This document shows, piece after piece, positions 18,385 through 27,043 of a stretch of DNA of 64,000 bases. The notes beneath the pieces were generated by a model. It ran no database searches. It was not told where the DNA came from and saw only the letters and a list, made by a program, of their open reading frames with translations. Every line of letters begins with the position of its first letter. The first letter of the stretch is position 1. Position numbers and translations under genes: made by a program. Source of the DNA: Exiguobacterium sp. BMC-KP. GTDB taxonomy: Bacteria; Bacillota; Bacilli; Exiguobacteriales; Exiguobacteriaceae. Where the stretch lies: contig NZ_LGIW01000012.1 of assembly GCF_001275385.1 (NCBI RefSeq), positions 124,001 through 188,000 of the forward strand, written 5' to 3'.

Positions 18385-18467
18385 AAAAACACGCTCCTTC
18401 ATAACCATTTTCTAAGTCCTAGTGTGCGTGAAGATGCACAATCATGCAATGATTAAGTGTATGAACT

Positions 18468-18506
18468 AAAAAGATGGGATCCCCTTCTGGGCATCCCATC
18501 TTTTTG
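18468..18506. terminator. Intrinsic terminator of ABC-F gene
   Basis: AAGATGGGAT pairs with ATCCCATCTT, with A/T-runs on both sides; it lies just past the ABC-F stop codon on the reverse strand. Confidence 0.8.
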
Positions 18507-18517
18507 TAAAGCGTCGC

Positions 18518-20074
18518 TTAGAATACTTTTGTCGTCCATGATTCACAGTTCCATAAGTCTGTTGCAACTGCTTCATAGAATTCTGGTTCGTGTGAGATCA
18601 ATAGGACTGTTCCTTTGTACTCTTGTAACGCACGTTTTAACTCTTCTTTTGCTTCGACGTCCAAGTGGTTCGTCGGTTCATCGAGTACGAGAATGTTCGA
18701 TTCCGTATTCATCAATTTACAAAGACGGACTTTCGCTTTTTCCCCACCGCTGAGCACTTCGATTTTCGATTCGATGTGTTTCGTCATCAGACCACACTTC
18801 GCGAGCATAGCGCGAACTTGTTGCTGTGTCAGAGACGGGAACGTATTCCAAATCTCTTCGATACACGTATTCGAATTCTTCTCTTTGACTTCTTGTTCAA
18901 AGTAACCGATATGCAGGTTCTCACCACGCTCAACGACACCCGATACAGCTGGGATTTCACCAAGCAAACTCTTCAGTAACGTCGATTTCCCGATTCCGTT
19001 CGCACCGTGCAAGGCAATCTTTTGTCCACGTTCGATCGTAAGATCAAGAGGACGCGAAAGTGGCTCATCGTATCCGATAACGAGACCTTTTGCTTCGAAC
19101 ATCAATTTACTTGGTGTCCGTGCTTGGAGAAAGTGGAATTCTGGTTGTGGACGTTCTTGCGCGAGTTCGATGACATCCATCTTATCGAGTTTCTTCTGAC
19201 GTGACATCGCCATGTTCCGTGTCGAGACACGCGCTTTGTTCCGAGCAACGAAGTCTTTCAACTCAGAGATTTCCTGCTGCTGACGCTTGAACGCAGACTC
19301 GAGTTGTTTTTTCTTCGCTTCGTGGATCGTGACGAAGTTATCGTAGTCACCTACATAACGATTCAATTCTTGATTTTCCATATGATAAATCAAGTTGATG
19401 ACACTGTTGAGGAATGGAATATCGTGCGAAATCAAGATGAACGCATTCTCGTATTCATTCAAGTAACGTTTCAACCATTCGATATGCTGGACATCGAGAT
19501 AGTTGGTCGGCTCATCGAGTAAGAGAATATCTGGTTTTTCGAGCAGTAGTTTTGCGAGCAAGATTTTCGTCCGCTGTCCACCACTGAGTTCCTGTACATC
19601 TCGGTCGAGCCCGATCTCATCAAGACCAAGACCACGTGCGATTTCTTCGACTTTTGCATCAATCGTATAGAAGTCATTGTTCGACAGAATATCTTGTAAG
19701 ACGCCAACTTCTTCAAGCATCTTTTCGAGTTCTTCTGGCTCGACTTCTCCCATTTTACCGTATAGATCATTGATTTCCTGTTCGATGTCGAACATGTACT
19801 GGAATGCACCTTTAAGTGCATCTCGAATCGTTAATCCTTTTTCAAGGACGGCATGCTGATCCAAATAACCAACACGTACATGCTTTGCCCACTCGACTTT
19901 TCCATCATCCGGCTCAAGTTGCGACGTAATGATGTTCATGAACGTCGATTTCCCCTCACCGTTTGCCCCGACGAGACCGATGTGCTCGCCTTTTAACAGG
20001 CGAAAAGAGACATTTTCGAAAATGGCGCGGTCACCGAATCCGTGACTTAAGTTAGATACCGTTAAAATACTCAT
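18518..20074 (-). CDS. ABC-F ATPase, YkpA/YbiT type
   Basis: A 518-aa soluble protein with two ABC domains and no membrane domain. The first Walker A is GANGEGKS (36-43), with signature LSGGQ and LLLDEPTNYLD; the second has GANGIGKS, LSGGE and LVLDEPTNHLD. They are joined by a charged P-site-tRNA-interaction-motif linker. It closely resembles Bacillus YkpA. Members bind the ribosomal E site and relieve specific translation stalls; the role of this subfamily is not settled. It follows a 57-aa basic protein by 31 nt on the same strand, probably in one transcript. Confidence 0.93.
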   Translation of the reverse strand: MSILTVSNLSHGFGDRAIFENVSFRLLKGEHIGLVGANGEGKSTFMNIITSQLEPDDGKVEWAKHVRVGYLDQHAVLEKGLTIRDALKGAFQYMFDIEQEINDLYGKMGEVEPEELEKMLEEVGVLQDILSNNDFYTIDAKVEEIARGLGLDEIGLDRDVQELSGGQRTKILLAKLLLEKPDILLLDEPTNYLDVQHIEWLKRYLNEYENAFILISHDIPFLNSVINLIYHMENQELNRYVGDYDNFVTIHEAKKKQLESAFKRQQQEISELKDFVARNKARVSTRNMAMSRQKKLDKMDVIELAQERPQPEFHFLQARTPSKLMFEAKGLVIGYDEPLSRPLDLTIERGQKIALHGANGIGKSTLLKSLLGEIPAVSGVVERGENLHIGYFEQEVKEKNSNTCIEEIWNTFPSLTQQQVRAMLAKCGLMTKHIESKIEVLSGGEKAKVRLCKLMNTESNILVLDEPTNHLDVEAKEELKRALQEYKGTVLLISHEPEFYEAVATDLWNCESWTTKVF

Positions 20075-20105
20075 AATTACTCCTTATTTCATGAATTCCT
20101 GTGAT

Positions 20106-20279
20106 TTAGACGCCTGTCCGTTTTTTCTGGTTGTTTGCTTTTTTCGTCTGTTGGCTTGTCAATTGTTTCGTTTGTGTCCCTTGTAAGCCAGTCGGACGTT
20201 TTGTTTGCGCTTGTTTTTTTGCTTTCAAGCGTTCGACCATTGCCTCTTGCAATGATAGTTTTTTTGGTTGTTCACTCAT
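20106..20279 (-). CDS. 57-aa highly basic small protein
   Basis: A short frame starting MSEQPKKLSLQEAMVERL and ending KKRTGV, about one third Lys/Arg/Gln/Thr-rich with no hydrophobic segment. GAGGTG lies 7 nt before its ATG, and it ends 31 nt upstream of the ABC-F gene on the same strand. The composition suggests a ribosome- or RNA-binding microprotein, which would fit an ABC-F translation factor; this is inference. I do not recognise the family. Confidence 0.65.
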   Translation of the reverse strand: MSEQPKKLSLQEAMVERLKAKKQAQTKRPTGLQGTQTKQLTSQQTKKANNQKKRTGV

Positions 20280-20321
20280 GTTCGTTCACCTCGATTGATT
20301 CGTTCTTACCTTCTAGTATGC

Positions 20322-20353
20322 CAAAAAAAACGTCTCTTGGAAATGAAGAGACT
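20322..20353 (-). terminator. Intrinsic terminator of 147-aa gene
   Basis: On the reverse strand GTCTCTT pairs with AAGAGAC and is followed by eight T. Confidence 0.85.
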
Positions 20354-20365
20354 TGATTTTACTTC

Positions 20366-20809
20366 TTAAAGTGTATCTGAGAGATAGACGACGTAACAAT
20401 TCCGATCGATATCGATTTCGCAGCTGTCTCGTTCAAAAATGCCGTGTCCTTCGACTTCAATCTTGTCCTTGATCAAAAAACGCATCGCTTGAACGTGGTT
20501 TGGAACCATGGATGTTTTTAAGAGTGGTTGGGCGCTGTCTGATAGAAACTGCCTGAATTCAATATGGATTTGATGAGGTGGATAGACGCGTTCTTCTGTT
20601 GCACGTGGCGATGCTTTGATATGGTCGACGATCAATTGATCGTATTCGCCTGCCATCTCATTGGAGCGGAGCTCGTATTGATGTCCCTCGATGATATGAA
20701 ATTCACAAAGTTGATGGGCGATGATTTCTTCCGGTTCAATCGCATAGCGATCGTATTGATAAATCGGATGGAATTCACCATTTTCTTCAACATAATAGGC
20801 AAGTGACAT
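20366..20809 (-). CDS. Conserved hypothetical soluble protein
   Basis: A 147-aa acidic protein (start MSLAYYVEENGEFHPIYQYD) with mixed alpha/beta character, no signal peptide and no motif I recognise. AAAAAGGAGGATTTACAC gives a convincing ribosome site. It has its own terminator, and upstream it is divergent from the 20948 lipoprotein operon. Normal codon use and the strong translation signal make it a real gene of unknown function. Confidence 0.6.
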   Translation of the reverse strand: MSLAYYVEENGEFHPIYQYDRYAIEPEEIIAHQLCEFHIIEGHQYELRSNEMAGEYDQLIVDHIKASPRATEERVYPPHQIHIEFRQFLSDSAQPLLKTSMVPNHVQAMRFLIKDKIEVEGHGIFERDSCEIDIDRNCYVVYLSDTL

Positions 20810-20947
20810 GTGTAAATCCTCCTTTTTGTTCTATAGATACTATTACCACGTTCGAGGAAAAAAAGTTCCAGCAGAACAAAGAAACTTTTCTCTCTGAAAA
20901 AGCGTATACTATCCATAACGAGAGTAAATAGAAAGGGGACTGAGACG

Positions 20948-21286
20948 GTGAATTGGATGAAACAAGCGACATTAGCTGCAACACTGTTGATTGGAACGAC
21001 ACTGAGTGGTTGCGGATCGGATGATGCACGAGCGGAACGACCAGACGATCCGGATTGTGATGACTATGAATATGATAATGATGAAGGCGTTTGGTACTGT
21101 GATGATAGCTCGTCGACCCATTCAGGATACTATTACTGGGGTGGTAGTTATTTCGCATCTCGTGCCTTGATGCATAGTGCGATGCGAACAAAAGGATATA
21201 CGCCGAAATCAAAAGCAGTGAAGAGTTATAATACGAAGACAAAAGGATTCGGGACAGGCTCGTCTTCCGGCTTTTTCGGCGGATGA
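20948..21286 (+). CDS. Acidic lipoprotein, YgiB/YjfM (DUF1190)-like
   Basis: A 112-aa lipoprotein. The signal peptide ends in the lipobox LSGC (Cys at about residue 22), followed by an Asp/Tyr-rich segment (DDPDCDDYEYDNDEG) and a Gly/Ser-rich end SSSGFFGG. The start is GTG, supported by AAAGGGGA 9 nt before. It overlaps the next gene by 4 nt. In Enterobacteria a DUF1190 lipoprotein (ygiB, yjfM) likewise sits directly before a glutathionylspermidine-synthase-like gene, so the pairing is conserved across phyla; its function is unknown. Confidence 0.7.
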   Translation: MNWMKQATLAATLLIGTTLSGCGSDDARAERPDDPDCDDYEYDNDEGVWYCDDSSSTHSGYYYWGGSYFASRALMHSAMRTKGYTPKSKAVKSYNTKTKGFGTGSSSGFFGG

Positions 21287-22506
21287 ACAAGCGGGAAACG
21301 TTTTATGGAGATATTGATCGTTTTTGGGATGTGCTAGACGGGGAACCGTACGCTGTGACGGAAATCATGCCCATCTCAGATGAACGAATTGATCAACTGC
21401 ATATTGCAGCACAAGAAGTTTACCAGATATTCGAAAAAGTCCTTCCGATTCTTCGATCGATGGATGATGAGGCACTGCTCGAGCTGGGCTTCCCGTCCGA
21501 GAGTCTCGCTTTTTTACGACTTGAGACGATGCGACCGTTGACCGTCATCGGACGATTTGATTTCATTGCGACAGATGATCGCATTTCACTCATGGAGTGG
21601 AATGCAGATACGCCGACCTTCATCAAAGAAGTATTTGAAGTCAACGATGTCGTAGCGAATAAACAAGGTTTTAAAAGCGTAAACGACGGGGAAAACAAAT
21701 GGCTGAAGGCAACCGTCCATCGAGCGATCGAAGCCGCGAGACACCGGACAAAACAAAATCCGCATGTTGTTTTCACCTCACATGGTGACCATATCGAGGA
21801 CCGATTAACAGCTGAGTACTTACAGTCGTTTTGGGATGAAGCGACTTACTGTCCGCTTGATGCATTAGAGATTCGTCCGGAAGAGGGCTTGTACGATGAG
21901 GCAGGTAGAAGAATTGATATCTTGTATCGTCAAACCTTTCCGATCGAAATGGCGTTACTTGACCGAGATGAAGATGGGCGAAATTTAGGGCAATTACTAT
22001 TGCAACTCGTCGAGACGGGACGACTTGAAATCATCAATCCCCCTTCTGCCTTTTTAATGCAAGCGAAGTCGGTCCTTGCATTGATTTGGATGTTACACGA
22101 AACCAATCATCCGTATTTAAGCGAAACGGACCACGCGATGATTGCGCGTTATTTTTTACCGACGTACTTATCAGCTGATGCGTTCATCGCAAGCCGGCAA
22201 CCCTTCGTTAAAAAACCGATATTCGGACGTGAAGGGGATACGGTGACGGTACATGATGGTCAGGGAGACATTATGCTGAAAAACGAACAGCATACGTTTC
22301 GTGATCAACCAGCTGTCTATCAAGCGTATCAAGAATTACCGATGTATCCGCTTCGTGAAGAAGGAGACGTCGCGTACATGTATGGTGTTTTTATTTTAGG
22401 AGGGAGACCAAGTGCGATCGGTGTACGTGCAGGAGAACGGATTACCGGAAACCGTTCCTATTTCGTACCAATCGGTCGACAGCAAAAAGGAGTGAGAAAC
22501 GTATGA
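21283..22506 (+). CDS. Glutathionylspermidine synthase-like ATP-grasp protein (YgiC/YjfC)
   Basis: A 407-aa protein resembling the C-terminal synthetase half of glutathionylspermidine synthase. It shows SLMEWNADTPTF, DRLTAEYLQ and the ATP-grasp end with KPIFGREGD, NRSYFVPIG and GVFILGG. The amidase domain is absent. Family members form amide bonds with ATP, but the substrates of the YgiC/YjfC group are unknown and Bacilli normally lack glutathione. It overlaps both neighbours by 4 nt (ATGA), so lipoprotein, ligase and oxidoreductase form a tightly coupled operon. Confidence 0.85.
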   Translation: MNKRETFYGDIDRFWDVLDGEPYAVTEIMPISDERIDQLHIAAQEVYQIFEKVLPILRSMDDEALLELGFPSESLAFLRLETMRPLTVIGRFDFIATDDRISLMEWNADTPTFIKEVFEVNDVVANKQGFKSVNDGENKWLKATVHRAIEAARHRTKQNPHVVFTSHGDHIEDRLTAEYLQSFWDEATYCPLDALEIRPEEGLYDEAGRRIDILYRQTFPIEMALLDRDEDGRNLGQLLLQLVETGRLEIINPPSAFLMQAKSVLALIWMLHETNHPYLSETDHAMIARYFLPTYLSADAFIASRQPFVKKPIFGREGDTVTVHDGQGDIMLKNEQHTFRDQPAVYQAYQELPMYPLREEGDVAYMYGVFILGGRPSAIGVRAGERITGNRSYFVPIGRQQKGVRNV

Positions 22507-23138
22507 GAGCAGCAATTTTAGGAGCATCTGGTCTAGTCGGACAAGAACTCGTGGATCGTTTGTTGGCAGAAGAGGCGTATAGCGAGGTTCATGTTCTCGT
22601 TCGCCGCCCGATGCGTCGTTTTCATCCAAAACTGGAAGAATGGGTGATTGATTTTGATCGTGTGACAGAAATTGAATTACCTGTCGTCGATCACGTCTAT
22701 TGTGCACTGGGTACGACGATCAAACAAGCAGGATCGCAAGAGGCATTCCGTCTTGTTGACTACACGTATCCAGTGGAGCTCGGTCGTGAATTGTTAGACC
22801 TCGGCGCGACACGATTTGCTTTAATCTCGGCACTCGGTGCCCATCCAAATGCTAAAACTTTTTACAATCGCGTAAAAGGGGATACGGAAAACGGATTACG
22901 TGTACTTGGATACGATGCGTTATTGATTTTCAGACCTTCGCTCTTATTAGGGGATCGCGATGAGTTTCGTTTCGGCGAACAGGCGGCTGCGAAAATTTCG
23001 ACAGTCTTACGTCCTTTGTTGAAACGGAGTGCGATTGCTCCGATTGAAGCCGGTCAAGTCGCTACTGCGATGATTCGCGAAACGTTACATGCTCCACCCG
23101 GAATTACGATTATTGAATCGAAACAGATGCAATCTTGA
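22503..23138 (+). CDS. NAD(P)H-binding SDR-type oxidoreductase
   Basis: A 211-aa atypical short-chain dehydrogenase. The Rossmann motif GASGLVGQ lies at 7-14, followed by a strand ending DHVYCALGTT and a YNRVKGDTE segment in place of the classic YxxxK site. It resembles the HTATIP2-like/YbjT group of NAD(P)-binding proteins, where a catalytic reaction is often unproven. It is the last gene of the operon and is followed by a terminator. A role beside an ATP-grasp enzyme and an acidic lipoprotein cannot be deduced. Confidence 0.78.
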   Translation: MRAAILGASGLVGQELVDRLLAEEAYSEVHVLVRRPMRRFHPKLEEWVIDFDRVTEIELPVVDHVYCALGTTIKQAGSQEAFRLVDYTYPVELGRELLDLGATRFALISALGAHPNAKTFYNRVKGDTENGLRVLGYDALLIFRPSLLLGDRDEFRFGEQAAAKISTVLRPLLKRSAIAPIEAGQVATAMIRETLHAPPGITIIESKQMQS

Positions 23139-23166
23139 GCAGCCGACTCGTCGACTGCTCTTTTTG
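23137..23166 (+). terminator. Intrinsic terminator of ligase operon
   Basis: GAGCAG...CTGCTC with an inner CGA/TCG pairing, then five T. Confidence 0.8.
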
Positions 23167-23213
23167 TTATTCTTGTAATGTAAATAATATTTGACTCATC
23201 AAATGATTTGCGG

Positions 23214-23258
23214 TTGAATGGTAAAGTGCTGTCTCATATATAAAAAAAGTAGTGAGAC
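23214..23258 (+). promoter_or_regulatory. POT transporter promoter with flanking inverted repeat
   Basis: TTGAAT (23214-23219), 17 nt, then TATATA (23237-23242) is a clear vegetative promoter. GTCTCA (23231-23236) and TGAGAC (23253-23258) bracket the -10 and start site as an inverted repeat, a likely repressor operator. The leader of about 130 nt to the start codon contains no RNA family I recognise. Confidence 0.55.
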
Positions 23259-23377
23259 AATTCAGGCAAAACAGTGTATTCGTATCCTATCTGTTTCGTC
23301 ACGCTTATCGTTTGGGGAAAGCGGGAAAAGATGATGGATTATGCACTTATTCAAGGTTAGTGAAAGGAGCCGATCAT

Positions 23378-24871
23378 ATGGCAGAGTTTGATCGCGATCA
23401 GGTCTATAAGACCGTTCCGCAAAAAGGATTCTTTGGGAATCCGAAAGGGTTATTCACCCTCTTCTTCACCGAGTTTTGGGAGCGTTTCTCCTACTATGGC
23501 ATGCGTGCCATCCTTATTTACTATATGTACTACTCTGTAAAAGACGGTGGTCTCGGAATCGATGAAAAGTTAGCTTCTTCGATCATGGCTATTTACGGAT
23601 CACTTGTTTATATGTCTGGTGTAATCGGAGGATGGATTGCAGACCGATTACTCGGTACATCTCGCACTGTCTTTTATGGCGGTGTCCTAATTATGACGGG
23701 TCACATTGTGTTGTCTCTACCGGCAGGTGCTACAGCACTATTCTTTTCAATGGGACTTATCGTCATTGGAACAGGTTTGTTAAAACCGAACGTTTCAAAT
23801 ATCGTGGGAGATTTATACAGTAAGACAGACAGCCGAAGAGATGCTGGATTTAGTATCTTCTATACGGGAATCAATGCAGGTGCATTTTTATCTCCAATCG
23901 TTGTAGATGGCGTACGTCTGCAAGCTGGTTTTCATGCCGGATTTGCTGTAGCTGCCGTAGGGATGTTTTTAGGATTAGTTGTTTTTGTGCTTACTAAGAA
24001 AAAAAATCTTGGTCAAGCAGGTCAATACGTTTTAAATCCAATGTCTAAAGAAGAACGAACACGTTTTTATAAAATAGCTTCGATTTCTATAGTCGGTATC
24101 GTTATTATCGGATGGATTGCTACAACAATCGGATGGTTAACCATTAACTCCTTCTCATTTGTAGTGACGATTCTCGGGATCATTATTCCGATTTTTTATT
24201 TCTATTTCATGATACGGAGTCCCAAAATTACGTCTGATGAACGATCAAGAATCTATGCATATATTCCCTTGTTCTTAGCAGCTGTTATTTTTTGGGCTAT
24301 CCAAGAGCAAGGAACATATGTCTTATCAAAATTTGCTGATCAACGCACCGAGCTAAATTTTTTAGGATTTGAATTCAGTCCTGCACTTTTCCAATCGGTG
24401 AATCCGTTGTTCATCATTGCCTTAGCTCCTGTCTTTGCGAGTATCTGGATTAAGTTAGGCGATCGACAACCTACGACACTTCAAAAATTTTCATTCGGCT
24501 TAATGTTCGCTGGATTATCCTTTATCGTCATGATGGTTCCTGGACTATTATTCGGTACAGAAGGCTTAGTTAGTCCACTTTGGTTAGTATTCAGCTTCCT
24601 TTTAGTCGTCATTGGTGAACTTCTTCTTTCTCCAGTTGGATTATCAGCTACGACTAAACTGGCACCAGCAGCTTTTTCGGCACAAACGATGAGTTTATGG
24701 TTCATGACGAATGCTACAGGACAAGCAGTTAATGCACAAATCGTTAAATTTTACGATCGAAATACAGAAGTGATGTATTTTGGTATTACTGGTCTAGTCG
24801 CTGTCTTTTTCGGTTTATTATTACTTGCATTCTCGAAAAAACTGCAAGTTCTAATGAAAGGTATACGTTAA
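23378..24871 (+). CDS. POT/PTR2-family di-/tripeptide:proton symporter
   Basis: A 497-aa integral membrane protein with about 14 helices. The POT signature FTEFWERFSYYGMRAIL is at the first helix (ExxERFxYYG proton-coupling motif), followed by GGWIADRLLG and the second PTR2 signature in FSIFYTGINAGAF. It imports di- and tripeptides with protons, which fits a species that secretes two large proteases. I start at 23378 after AAAGGAG; an in-frame extension to 23252 encodes a non-membrane stretch overlapping the promoter. The gene is visibly AT-richer than its upstream neighbours. Confidence 0.93.
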   Translation: MAEFDRDQVYKTVPQKGFFGNPKGLFTLFFTEFWERFSYYGMRAILIYYMYYSVKDGGLGIDEKLASSIMAIYGSLVYMSGVIGGWIADRLLGTSRTVFYGGVLIMTGHIVLSLPAGATALFFSMGLIVIGTGLLKPNVSNIVGDLYSKTDSRRDAGFSIFYTGINAGAFLSPIVVDGVRLQAGFHAGFAVAAVGMFLGLVVFVLTKKKNLGQAGQYVLNPMSKEERTRFYKIASISIVGIVIIGWIATTIGWLTINSFSFVVTILGIIIPIFYFYFMIRSPKITSDERSRIYAYIPLFLAAVIFWAIQEQGTYVLSKFADQRTELNFLGFEFSPALFQSVNPLFIIALAPVFASIWIKLGDRQPTTLQKFSFGLMFAGLSFIVMMVPGLLFGTEGLVSPLWLVFSFLLVVIGELLLSPVGLSATTKLAPAAFSAQTMSLWFMTNATGQAVNAQIVKFYDRNTEVMYFGITGLVAVFFGLLLLAFSKKLQVLMKGIR

Positions 24872-24880
24872 AAAAAGTCC

Positions 24881-24978
24881 TTAGAAATTAGAGGATTAAT
24901 TTCTAAGAGAACTTCATAATCCCTTTAACACGATGCAGTGTGAACTACACGATTGCTTGCTGTTAAAGGGATTTTTTA
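24881..24978 (+). terminator. Double hairpin terminator of POT gene
   Basis: First TTAGAAATTA/TAATTTCTAA (24881-24906), then a 13-bp stem AATCCCTTTAACA/TGTTAAAGGGATT (24918-24973) with a 30-nt loop and T-run. Confidence 0.8.
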
Positions 24979-24980
24979 AT

Positions 24981-25014
24981 AAAAAAATAACCCTAGACAT
25001 ATGACTAGAGTTAT
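24981..25014 (-). terminator. Intrinsic terminator of secreted orphan
   Basis: On the reverse strand ATAACTCTAG pairs with CTAGGGTTAT (one mismatch), followed by a run of T. Confidence 0.8.
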
Positions 25015-25043
25015 CTCGAAGAAAAAATAAAATTAGCGTTTGA

Positions 25044-25553
25044 TTATTTGGTGACGCTGATTTTACTTTCTATATCTGATTTTCTTTTGATTTTAATCGT
25101 CTTTGTTTTCCCTGTTTTACTACGGTGACCGTCTGTAGTAAACCATTGATCATATTTTTGCGTATAGTGCTTGTAAACAGAACGCTTCTTAAATGTTCCT
25201 TTTTTTCCTTTTGGAATCGAACGCGAAGCAGTAGTCGTTAATGTTTTTTCTTTTCCGAAGAATAACTCTAAATTGCCATCAATGGTTCCGCGAGAAATTC
25301 CTCCTGTACCTGTGACGCTCCAGTTCGTTTTAGTTGTAGTACTTACTTCCATTTTTATTGGACCACGCATCGCGCCAGGTTGCGCTACCCAAGATCCATA
25401 ACTAGTGGATTTATAGACAGGCTTTCCTGCAGGCGTATAGTAAAAATAAGAAGGTTCATTACCATTTAATGCTTCTGTTTGATGGGGGCTCGCGAATGAG
25501 AATGAGATAGACAAAACGAGTGGAACCCCGATAACTTTCGCTACTTTTTTCAT
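25044..25553 (-). CDS. Secreted protein of unknown function
   Basis: A 169-aa protein with a Sec signal peptide (about 1-28) and a mature part dominated by Ser, Thr, Lys, Tyr and Gly. It has a beta-strand-rich central segment (STTTKTNWSVTGTGGISRG) and a Lys-rich C-terminus. No Cys, no enzyme motif; it looks like a small secreted beta-sandwich or surface-binding protein. AAAAAGGAGG precedes tandem ATGs, of which I use the second. Base composition is AT-rich compared with surrounding housekeeping genes, so lateral acquisition is possible. Confidence 0.65.
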   Translation of the reverse strand: MKKVAKVIGVPLVLSISFSFASPHQTEALNGNEPSYFYYTPAGKPVYKSTSYGSWVAQPGAMRGPIKMEVSTTTKTNWSVTGTGGISRGTIDGNLELFFGKEKTLTTTASRSIPKGKKGTFKKRSVYKHYTQKYDQWFTTDGHRSKTGKTKTIKIKRKSDIESKISVTK

Positions 25554-25612
25554 CATTTACCTCCTTTTTAAATTACCAGTTCAATATAACAGATAATGTT
25601 AAAAATGACAAA

Positions 25613-26884
25613 TCAGTCGTTCGTCCGGATATGACGTAATCCTTCTGCGAGCAAAGCGACTAACGTTCCGAGAACGAGACCGTTTGACATCAGAGTCGTC
25701 ACGAGTGGTGGTAAATCGGCCGTTGCGCCTTTTGGTAATAACAACGCACCAATGCCAACAAGGACCGGAAGACCGACCGTGATCATCGCCGTTTGGCGAT
25801 TTAAATCACGGGCTGCTTCGGTGACACCGATGATTGCCATACCGGCAACGATCGGAGCGACCATCGCATAACCAACGGCGACGGGAATTTTAGCGATCAA
25901 TCCGACGAATGGTGACACGATACTGAGGAAGAGACATGTAATATTTGCATATATGAAGGCTTTGCGGTCTGTGTTATCTGTTGAGGCAATGAATCCAGCT
26001 GTTCCAGAAATGGCAACAGGACCAACCGTTCCGAATAGACCAGCAAATAGTTGACCAATGCCGGCAGTGATACCGGCCGTACCAACTTGTCCTTTAACCG
26101 TCTCACCGCGCTTCGCGCTGATGATTCGTTCGATGACTTTAATGTTTGCTAAGACGTTCGTCATCAAGAGTAACGAAATGATGAGGGCAGTCGGTAACAG
26201 ACTCCAATCGACATGAATACCACCGAACGGCAATAGACTCGGTAAAGTGAACAGTGGACCATCGAAGCTTGGCATTTCAGCTCGTCCAATCAGCGCGAAC
26301 ATACTCCAACCAACAAGTAAGGTGATCAATAAAGCGTATTGGCGTAAGCGATCACTCCGTTCTAAATAAAGCGAGATCAAGACGGTTAGAATCGAGATAA
26401 CCGCAGGTAATACTTGAATTCGTCCATCTTCGATATTAAGCAATCCTTTCATGACGGAACCTGAAAGTTGTGCTGACAACAATAGCATATAAACACCGAT
26501 GACTTGGGGAGTGAAGAGCGGAACTAAGCGTCGTAAGACACCTGTCACCGTCAAGACGATACAGATGATTCCACTAAGTAGGAGTAAGAATCCAAGCGAT
26601 TGCAACGTGTTCGAATAACTGCCGTACAGCGTGACACCAATCGATGAATAGAGAGCGAACACGCCCCACCAAATTCCAGCAGGACCTTCCATGATCGGCA
26701 GACGGTGTCCGAGCAGGACTTGAAATAGACTTAAGATGGCAAATACGAATAGACAACGAGATAAGAAGGATAGCGTCTCGGCACCCGAGAGTTCAAACGA
26801 TGCTGCGATAGCGAGGGGCGGGGCAATGTTGGTACAGATGATGAATAAAAACCACTGAATCGTAGACACAAGGGTACGCGGCAA
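25613..26884 (-). CDS. NCS2-family purine/pyrimidine permease
   Basis: A 423-aa membrane protein with 12-14 helices. The N-terminus (NIAPPLAIAASF), the PAGIWWG helix and the long TM10 region with AISGTAGFIASTDNTDRKAF match the NCS2 (uracil/xanthine permease) fold, nearest to Bacillus YwdJ-type permeases. It should import a nucleobase with protons; the exact substrate cannot be read from sequence. No purine riboswitch is visible upstream. It is divergent from the 27044 hydrolase. Confidence 0.85.
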   Translation of the reverse strand: MPRTLVSTIQWFLFIICTNIAPPLAIAASFELSGAETLSFLSRCLFVFAILSLFQVLLGHRLPIMEGPAGIWWGVFALYSSIGVTLYGSYSNTLQSLGFLLLLSGIICIVLTVTGVLRRLVPLFTPQVIGVYMLLLSAQLSGSVMKGLLNIEDGRIQVLPAVISILTVLISLYLERSDRLRQYALLITLLVGWSMFALIGRAEMPSFDGPLFTLPSLLPFGGIHVDWSLLPTALIISLLLMTNVLANIKVIERIISAKRGETVKGQVGTAGITAGIGQLFAGLFGTVGPVAISGTAGFIASTDNTDRKAFIYANITCLFLSIVSPFVGLIAKIPVAVGYAMVAPIVAGMAIIGVTEAARDLNRQTAMITVGLPVLVGIGALLLPKGATADLPPLVTTLMSNGLVLGTLVALLAEGLRHIRTND

Positions 26885-27043
26885 AACGTGAATCTCCTTT
26901 CGAAAAAAGCAATATTGATTTTATCTTAAACCAATTCATGAAAAAGAGATAGGGATGCTTACAATGACTGAAAATTCTATTATTTGTTTTCATATGTGAT
27001 TTAACACATAATAGTGAGTATAATGCTATAGGGAGGGAATAAC

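Noticed and set aside
26961-26976. Possible CodY box between permease and hydrolase
   Set aside because: Only the right half (CTGAAAATT) matches; four mismatches overall are too many.
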